Shown: piece after piece, positions 8,305 through 12,368 of the stretch | How positions within the stretch are numbered: position 1 is the first letter of the stretch | Layout: each line of letters begins with the position of its first letter | Origin: Treponema sp. | GTDB taxonomy: Bacteria; Spirochaetota; Spirochaetia; Treponematales; Breznakiellaceae | Direction: 5' to 3' | NCBI GenBank assembly: GCA_031284385.1 | Contig: JAISZZ010000067.1 | Location: forward strand, 1-12,368 | Length of the DNA: 12,368 nt | Notes under the pieces: model-generated | What the model saw: only the letters and a program-made list of their open reading frames with translations | Told to the model about the DNA's origin: nothing | Databases searched by the model: none | Made by a program: the position numbers and the translations under genes

Positions 8305-8910
8305 CTAAATTTTACGTGATCCCGGTTTTACCAAAGGCAGCCCTTGTTTGCATAAGTCACATTCTCCAGCCTCCCAGTTGGCCGCCTCAATCTTTGCCGA
8401 GGCGAACAACGGCAGGTTTGGCGGGAGCAACGCGGTTTCAACTGATGCACCTGAAGTGCGGTCAACAACACAAGCGATGGCGCTTATCGCTGCGCCGTAA
8501 ACAGAAAGCGCGGCGGCGCATTCGGCGGAGGATTTTCTGGTTGTTACCACATCTTCCGCTATAATGATATTCATTTCCGGCTCAATCTCAAAGCCGCGCC
8601 TCAAAGTCATTTTACCCGCATCGTCCCGTTCCGTAAAAAAAGCCGGAAGCCCAAGCTGCCGGCCAAGTTCGTAAGCGACAATGATTCCGCCAATCGCGGG
8701 GCCAACAATGGCATCCGCCTTTAGAGACCCGTTCATAAGATTTTTTTTGATGGCCTCCACGACGGGCGCGAGCGCTTCCGCCGCCCTGTCCGGGTATTGC
8801 AGCAGACGCGCGCACTGAAAGTAACGATTTGAGTGTCTGCCCGACGACAACAAGAAATGCCCCTCAAGGAATGCTCCGCATTCCTTGAGTATTGCTATAG
8901 TATCAGTCAT
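8305..8910 (-). CDS. pyrE: Orotate phosphoribosyltransferase
   Basis: Converts orotate and PRPP to orotidine 5'-monophosphate in pyrimidine synthesis. The 201-residue protein has the SSGRHSNRYFQCARLL substrate region (22-37), the catalytic-loop segment FTERDDAGKMTLRRGF (92-107), the PRPP-binding segment IIIAEDVVTTRKS (115-127), and a C-terminal WEAGECDLCKQGLPLVKPGSR tail with C184 and C187, typical of the Thermus/Thermotoga-type PyrE (TIGR01367). The normal PRPP motif has Gly (or Ala/Cys) where this protein has R125. The start is secure: GGAGG at 8915-8919 lies 4 nt before the ATG, and this Shine-Dalgarno sits inside the end of pyrD, which overlaps pyrE by 8 nt. It is therefore translationally coupled to the dehydrogenase that supplies its substrate. 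The gene is otherwise full length, and activity is likely but not assured given R125. Confidence 0.95.
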   Translation of the reverse strand: MTDTIAILKECGAFLEGHFLLSSGRHSNRYFQCARLLQYPDRAAEALAPVVEAIKKNLMNGSLKADAIVGPAIGGIIVAYELGRQLGLPAFFTERDDAGKMTLRRGFEIEPEMNIIIAEDVVTTRKSSAECAAALSVYGAAISAIACVVDRTSGASVETALLPPNLPLFASAKIEAANWEAGECDLCKQGLPLVKPGSRKI

Positions 8911-9838
8911 TTTTCCTCCGTAAATTAAAGCCGCTTAAAAAGCGTATATCGTTTTCACGCATAAATTCTTTTATGCCTTCCGTTATCTGATTCATCGCCT
9001 TTGGATTGGTAAAAGTCGCCGAACCCACCTGCACGGCGGCGGCACCCGCCATCAAAAATTCGATGGCATCTTCGGGGAAGGCTATTCCACCCAGACCGAT
9101 AATCGGGACATCGACTTTTTCATAAAGTTCCCAAACCATACGAAGCGCTATGGGACGTATCGCGGGGCCGGAAAGCCCGGCTGTAATATTGTCAAAGACA
9201 GGCCGCCTGCCGCGTATGTCTATGGCCATACCCGGAAATGTGTTGATTAAAGAGAGCGCGTCCGCGCCGCTGTTTACGCAGGCGAGGGCGACTGCGGCAA
9301 GGTTGGGCGCGGCGGGTGAAAGTTTTACGGCGAGGGGTTTTTCACAGGTAGCCCTAACAGGCGCGACCACGGCGGCGGCGGCTTCGGCATCCATTCCAAA
9401 ACTTATGCCGCCGGCCTTCACGTTTGGGCATGAAATATTTAGCTCTATCATGTCAACGGACGAGGCGGACAAAAGTTTCGCGCCCTCCCTGTACTCGTCA
9501 ATGCTGCCGCCTGACAGATTCGCTATAACGACGGGGCCAAGAGAGTTAAGACGCGGCAGATAATCCGCGATAAACACCTCTATTCCCGGATTTTCAAGCC
9601 CGATAGAATTCAACAGGCCGGAGGGGGTTTCCCAAAGCCGCGTTCCGTTGTTTCCACGCCTCGCGTTTAGAGTGAGACCCTTAGTGCATATCCCGCCTAA
9701 TTCGGATATATCTAGTAAACCATCGTATTCATTCCCATAACCGAATGTGCCGGAGGCGGCTATGACGGGATTGCGGAATTTGACCCCTGCTATCTCAAGC
9801 GAAAGACAGGGGGCGGCGCGAAGAGTCTCATTTGTCAA
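8903..9838 (-). CDS. pyrD: Dihydroorotate dehydrogenase catalytic subunit, class 1B
   Basis: FMN subunit that oxidises dihydroorotate to orotate, passing electrons to PyrK. I place the start at a TTG (9838), giving 311 residues, because a strong GGAGGAGG (9845-9852) lies exactly 6 nt upstream and family N-termini begin near LSLEIAGVKFRNPV. An ATG at 9895 is in frame and would add 19 residues, but these are read through the pyrK 3' end and have no supporting Shine-Dalgarno. Conserved parts from the TTG: NPVIAASGTFGYG, GLTLNARRGN, NSIGLENPG (77-85), ELNISCPNVKAGG with catalytic-base Cys at 137, and the FMN phosphate site GLGGIAFPEDA followed by GAAAVQVGSA. Cysteine as the base marks class 1. 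The adjacent pyrK makes it class 1B. It overlaps pyrK by 11 nt and pyrE by 8 nt. The gene is intact. Confidence 0.95.
   Translation of the reverse strand: MTNETLRAAPCLSLEIAGVKFRNPVIAASGTFGYGNEYDGLLDISELGGICTKGLTLNARRGNNGTRLWETPSGLLNSIGLENPGIEVFIADYLPRLNSLGPVVIANLSGGSIDEYREGAKLLSASSVDMIELNISCPNVKAGGISFGMDAEAAAAVVAPVRATCEKPLAVKLSPAAPNLAAVALACVNSGADALSLINTFPGMAIDIRGRRPVFDNITAGLSGPAIRPIALRMVWELYEKVDVPIIGLGGIAFPEDAIEFLMAGAAAVQVGSATFTNPKAMNQITEGIKEFMRENDIRFLSGFNLRRKND
8915..8919 (-). promoter_or_regulatory. Shine-Dalgarno of pyrE inside pyrD
   Basis: Minus-strand GGAGG followed by AAAA and the pyrE ATG. It is also read as pyrD codons for Arg-Arg-Lys near its C-terminus. It fixes the pyrE start and indicates coupled translation. 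Confidence 0.85.
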
Positions 9839-10613
9839 AAAAAACCTCCTCCGCATTGAATACCGGACCATCCGCGCAGCAGCGTTTTCCACCATCCCGG
9901 CTTTGTATCACGCATCCCAGACAAGCGCCCGTTCCGCAAGCCATACGCGCCTCAAGACTCACAAAACAGGGCGTACCGGCGCTCCGGCAAATGGCGGCAA
10001 CGCTTTTCAGCATGGGTAAAGGGCCGCAGGCGAACACTGCGGCATAGTTACGTGCTTCAAAAAAGCCGGTTACAAGCCCTTGTTTGCCGTTTTGTGTCCG
10101 GTTTTCGTCCTCACTCACTATTATAACTTCATTTAAGCCGGTTCCAACGGCGGAAATTATTCTTTCGCCGTCCATGCAATTACGAAAACCGGCAAAAAAA
10201 TCAAATTTAACTGAATTACACGACCTAAACTCTGTTAGCAAGGCCGCAAGTGGAACGATTCCTACCCCGCCTGAAAGCAGCGCGACAGGTTTTATGGGAT
10301 TTTGCGGTAAAAAACCTGTCCAGCCATTACCGAGCGGGCCTGTTAAAAACGCTTCTTCACCAGGATGCATCGCAGCCAGCTCCGCAGTTCCCCTTCCACG
10401 CAAGGCGATAAGGAAACCGGCGTTGTTGCCGCCTGAAAACACGGCACTCAGCGGCCTCGCCAAAAAAACAGAACTGCGGACAGGTTTTACCAGAAAAAAC
10501 TGCCCGGCGCACGGCGCGGTTCCCTGCCATTCAAAGTCGAGCAGGACGATTCCGTCCGTAACCTGATATTTTGCGGTCAGACGGCATATAAGGCTCTGCC
10601 TTTTTGTATTCAT
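9828..10613 (-). CDS. pyrK: Dihydroorotate dehydrogenase B electron-transfer subunit
   Basis: Iron-sulfur flavoprotein that carries electrons from PyrD to NAD+. The 261-residue protein follows the ferredoxin-reductase fold: an FAD-binding barrel with ARPLSAV (52-58) and GPLGNGW (92-98), an NAD-binding domain with LLSGGVGIVPLAALL (112-126) and FACGPLPMLKSV (194-205), and a C-terminal [2Fe-2S] cluster formed by C226, C231, C234 and C246 (C245 is the neighbouring alternative). Spacing and length agree with Lactococcus PyrK. It is first in the overlapping pyrK-pyrD-pyrE set. The start ATG at 10613 has no convincing Shine-Dalgarno within 12 nt (an AGG lies about 17 nt away), and no in-frame alternative start occurs nearby, so initiation may be weak or leaderless. 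The divergent gap to trkA contains a 7-bp inverted repeat that could be a control site. Confidence 0.95.
   Translation of the reverse strand: MNTKRQSLICRLTAKYQVTDGIVLLDFEWQGTAPCAGQFFLVKPVRSSVFLARPLSAVFSGGNNAGFLIALRGRGTAELAAMHPGEEAFLTGPLGNGWTGFLPQNPIKPVALLSGGVGIVPLAALLTEFRSCNSVKFDFFAGFRNCMDGERIISAVGTGLNEVIIVSEDENRTQNGKQGLVTGFFEARNYAAVFACGPLPMLKSVAAICRSAGTPCFVSLEARMACGTGACLGCVIQSRDGGKRCCADGPVFNAEEVFFDK
9845..9852 (-). promoter_or_regulatory. Shine-Dalgarno deciding the TTG start of pyrD
   Basis: Minus-strand GGAGGAGG, then six T, then TTG. The same bases encode Glu-Glu near the PyrK C-terminus. No other pyrD start candidate nearby has comparable support. Confidence 0.8.
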
Positions 10614-10621
10614 GCTGTAGC

Positions 10622-10641
10622 AGATTAACCTGTTTTAATCT
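10622..10641. promoter_or_regulatory. Inverted repeat in the pyrK/trkA divergent gap
   Basis: AGATTAA-N6-TTAATCT is a perfect 7-bp dyad, 9 nt upstream of the pyrK ATG and about 37 nt upstream of the probable trkA start. It is the most operator-like element in the divergent gap. No good -10/-35 pair could be placed on either strand, so its role is speculative. Confidence 0.35.
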
Positions 10642-10667
10642 ATACTTTCAACACATATTCGGATAAT

Positions 10668-10671
10668 GGAG
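10668..10671 (+). promoter_or_regulatory. Shine-Dalgarno positioned for an ACG start of trkA
   Basis: GGAG (in GGAGTGAT) lies 7 nt before an in-frame ACG at 10679. No in-frame ATG, GTG, TTG or CTG occurs between the upstream stop at 10664 and the ATG at 10715. The only conventional start triplets nearby, ATG at 10666 and GTG at 10671, are out of frame and stop within a few codons. Confidence 0.55.
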
Positions 10672-10678
10672 TGATAAA

Positions 10679-12250
10679 ACGCGGGTAATAATAGTTGGAG
10701 CCGGACGGATAGGGATGCAGCTCGCCGCCTACCTAATTCGTGAAAAAAATGATGTAGCCATCATCGAGTCTGACGAAGAGCGGGCGCGTCATGCGTCTAA
10801 CAGGTTGGACTGCCTCGTGCTTCAGGATGAGGGGAACAGCCTGCGCTCGCTGGAAGAGGCGGGAATCGCCCGTGCGGATGCGCTTGTCTGCACCACAGAA
10901 TCCGACGAAGTGAACATGATAATTTGTGGAATCGCGGAGACCCGTTATCCCAAACTGGTAAAAATTGCCTGTGTACGGCGGGAAGATTACCTGACGCTGA
11001 ACCGTCAGGGCAGCGGGGCTTCAGGCATATATCAATCACCGGAGATTCTCGGCATAGATTTTTTTATTCATCCTGATGTGGAAGCTTCGCGGGCGGCGTT
11101 GAACGCGATTGAACATGGCGCCATAGGGGATGTGCTTTCGTTTGCCGGAGCGGACTATCAGCTTGGCTCTATCGAGATAGTAAAAAACAGTGCGCTTGAC
11201 GGGCTTTCTCTGCGGAATTACCGCGATGTTGTTACGGGCGAGACGCTGGTTACGCTCATTGAGCGGGGTGGAGGCAGCATACTGCCGGATGGTTCCACCG
11301 TTTTTCGTCAAGGAGACCGCGTACATATTCTTGCGAAAGGAAAAGAACTGCGCCGCGTATTTGAGTTGGGTGGAAACGAGGAGCATACGCTTAATAAAAT
11401 TGGAATCGCCGGTGGTGGAGAGATATGCAGGCTGATAGCGGAAAGTTTGCTTCATAGCGGTTCAAGCGGCGGAAACTCCAATGATTCCGGTATTTCAAGC
11501 ATTTTTCGGCAAAAAGCAAAATCGTTTCCTTCATTTTTTAACGGCGTTTTAAAAAAAGGCAAGCGCAATGTTGTTTTGATAGAAAATGATTACGCGCTAA
11601 GCAAGGAATTGGCGGCGCATTTTCCGGGCGCTCTTGTGCTCAACGAAGACATAAGCGATGAAAGTTTTATCGCGGAGGAGAGCCTTAACAGCCTCGACTT
11701 GATTGTAACGACTACAGATAATCAAGAATTGAATATAATTACCGCTCTTTATTTAAAATCTTGCGGTGTGAAACGCGCTATAGCGATGGTAAAGAATGAC
11801 GGTTACGGCGCGATAGCGCGGCGGCTCGGCGTGGACGTAGTTATATCGATAAAATCGGTTGTCGTTGACGCGATTCTGTCGCGCTTGATGGGCGGTGGCA
11901 TCACAGGCATACACAGGCTGGGCGGCGGCGCTATAGATATTTTTGAAATGGAAATTAAAGCGGGTATGCCTGTAATAGACCATCCGATAACGACATTCCG
12001 TTTAACAAACGGCGGCCTTTTGATGCACGTAAACCGCAGCGGGAAATCCTTCATTCCGCGCGGCGATTACATATTTAAGGCGGGCGACAGGGTAGTATTG
12101 ATAGTCAAGAACGGCAGTGAGCGGGAAATGGAACAATTCTTTGGAACTACGCGTCAAATGACGCATCAGATGACGCATCATCTCCAACCGCCGGTTGGAG
12201 ATGACGCTGCTATGGCGGAAAATCCGTCATTCAATATTTCCCGTCCCTAA
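10679..12250 (+). CDS. trkA: TrkA-type potassium uptake regulatory protein (two RCK modules)
   Basis: Cytoplasmic nucleotide-binding regulator of a Trk/Ktr potassium channel. It has two TrkA-N Rossmann domains and two TrkA-C domains in the order N-C-N-C. The first conventional start, ATG at 10715, gives 511 residues but cuts off strand 1 and most of the glycine loop, since RVIIVGAGRIG is encoded just upstream in the same frame. An in-frame ACG at 10679, 7 nt after GGAG (10668-10671), restores a textbook N-terminus of 523 residues, and that position is given here. With this numbering, GAGRIG is at 7-12 and the NAD-contacting acid is E30. In the second module the glycine-rich turn reads GIAGGGEICRLIA (242-254), and an unusual polar insert of about 39 residues (259-297) lies before strand 2. 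The last 30 or so residues, after EQFFGT, come from repeat DNA. No trkH partner is in the window. Confidence 0.88.
   Translation, partial: TRVIIVGAGRIGMQLAAYLIREKNDVAIIESDEERARHASNRLDCLVLQDEGNSLRSLEEAGIARADALVCTTESDEVNMIICGIAETRYPKLVKIACVRREDYLTLNRQGSGASGIYQSPEILGIDFFIHPDVEASRAALNAIEHGAIGDVLSFAGADYQLGSIEIVKNSALDGLSLRNYRDVVTGETLVTLIERGGGSILPDGSTVFRQGDRVHILAKGKELRRVFELGGNEEHTLNKIGIAGGGEICRLIAESLLHSGSSGGNSNDSGISSIFRQKAKSFPSFFNGVLKKGKRNVVLIENDYALSKELAAHFPGALVLNEDISDESFIAEESLNSLDLIVTTTDNQELNIITALYLKSCGVKRAIAMVKNDGYGAIARRLGVDVVISIKSVVVDAILSRLMGGGITGIHRLGGGAIDIFEMEIKAGMPVIDHPITTFRLTNGGLLMHVNRSGKSFIPRGDYIFKAGDRVVLIVKNGSEREMEQFFGTTRQMTHQMTHHLQPPVGDDAAMAENPSFNISRP
12151..12230 (+). repeat. Tandem and palindromic repeat in the trkA 3' tail
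   Basis: ATGACGCATCA(G/T) occurs twice in tandem (12158-12169 and 12170-12181). GCGTCA-AA-TGACGC is a perfect dyad (12151-12164). A strong stem-loop pairs 12175-12189 with 12193-12207 (14 of 15 pairs, 3-nt loop). A smaller hairpin pairs ATGGCGGA with TCCGTCAT (12212-12230, one G.T). TGACGC recurs three times, plus once inverted. All are within the coding frame and encode the MTHQMTHH-like tail. Confidence 0.8.
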
Positions 12251-12253
12251 GGA

Positions 12254-12289
12254 AGCACTGATTTATGCGAGTGCGCATAAATCGGTGCT
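12254..12289 (+). terminator. Stem-loop just after trkA
   Basis: A 16-bp stem (12254-12269 with 12274-12289, one G.U pair) closes on a 4-nt loop and starts 4 nt after the trkA stop. It could end transcription or protect the 3' end. The bases that follow are ACTTTAATG, not a strong T-run, so a classical intrinsic terminator is not certain. Two further dyads follow, so it may instead be one part of a repetitive element. Confidence 0.5.
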
Positions 12290-12300
12290 ACTTTAATGCC

Positions 12301-12368
12301 GTATTTGCGTAATGAAATGAGCAAATACATAGGGCAACGCTGATTGGCCTCAAGTTAATCAGCGTTGC
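12301..12368. repeat. Two further inverted repeats at the window end
   Basis: GTATTTGC (12301-12308) pairs with GCAAATAC (12321-12328) across 12 nt. GCAACGCTGATT (12334-12345) pairs perfectly with AATCAGCGTTGC (12357-12368) across 11 nt, ending exactly at the window edge. Together with the stem at 12254-12289 this makes a run of three stem-loops with no coding sense. It suggests an intergenic palindromic repeat or the end of a small mobile element; the right boundary is not visible. Confidence 0.6.

Noticed and set aside
10084..10566. 160-codon plus-strand frame opposite pyrK
   Set aside because: Antisense to an intact PyrK with cofactor motifs; no domain or ribosome site supports it.

Overview
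The window reads as an ordinary housekeeping stretch of a bacterial chromosome at moderate GC. Its genes are RNA turnover, de novo pyrimidine and purine synthesis, a sigma-54 regulator and potassium-transport regulation. The best guess for the host is a Treponema-like spirochaete. The reasons are the RNase Y N-terminus (RWLYARFQLTAAEQ style), the rny-ymdB pair, the single-chain clade II PurL, the Thermotoga/Thermus-type PyrE with a C-terminal CxxC segment, and a NifA-like activator of the kind known from termite-gut treponemes. This is inference from recalled family features, not a search, and a clostridial host cannot be excluded.

Layout: positions 42-2361 (+) hold rny and ymdB, overlapping by 11 nt if ymdB starts at 1561. 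A short convergent gap (2362-2433) follows. Positions 10613 down to 2434 (-) carry pyrK, pyrD, pyrE, a GAF/AAA+/Fis-type sigma-54 activator, a 309-nt gap, and purL. pyrK/pyrD and pyrD/pyrE overlap and each downstream gene has a strong Shine-Dalgarno inside the gene before it. The regulator follows pyrE by 39 nt, so it may be co-transcribed with the pyr genes. A 65-100 nt divergent gap precedes trkA (+), which runs to 12250. The last 120 nt are three consecutive stem-loops that reach the window edge.

Functionally, PyrK and PyrD form the NAD-linked class 1B dihydroorotate dehydrogenase. PyrE then makes OMP, and PurL makes FGAM in the purine branch. The regulator has every core motif of a sigma-54 activator, but no nif gene and no convincing -24/-12 promoter is visible here, so its targets are unknown.

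I found no new multi-gene system. The oddities are small-scale. trkA lacks a usual start codon upstream of its first Rossmann motif and has a well-placed ACG instead. A 12-bp tandem/palindromic repeat sits in frame inside purL. Repeats form the trkA 3' tail and continue into the stem-loop cluster behind it. PyrE has Arg at a normally small residue of the PRPP motif. The gap between the regulator and purL contains paired G/C tracts.
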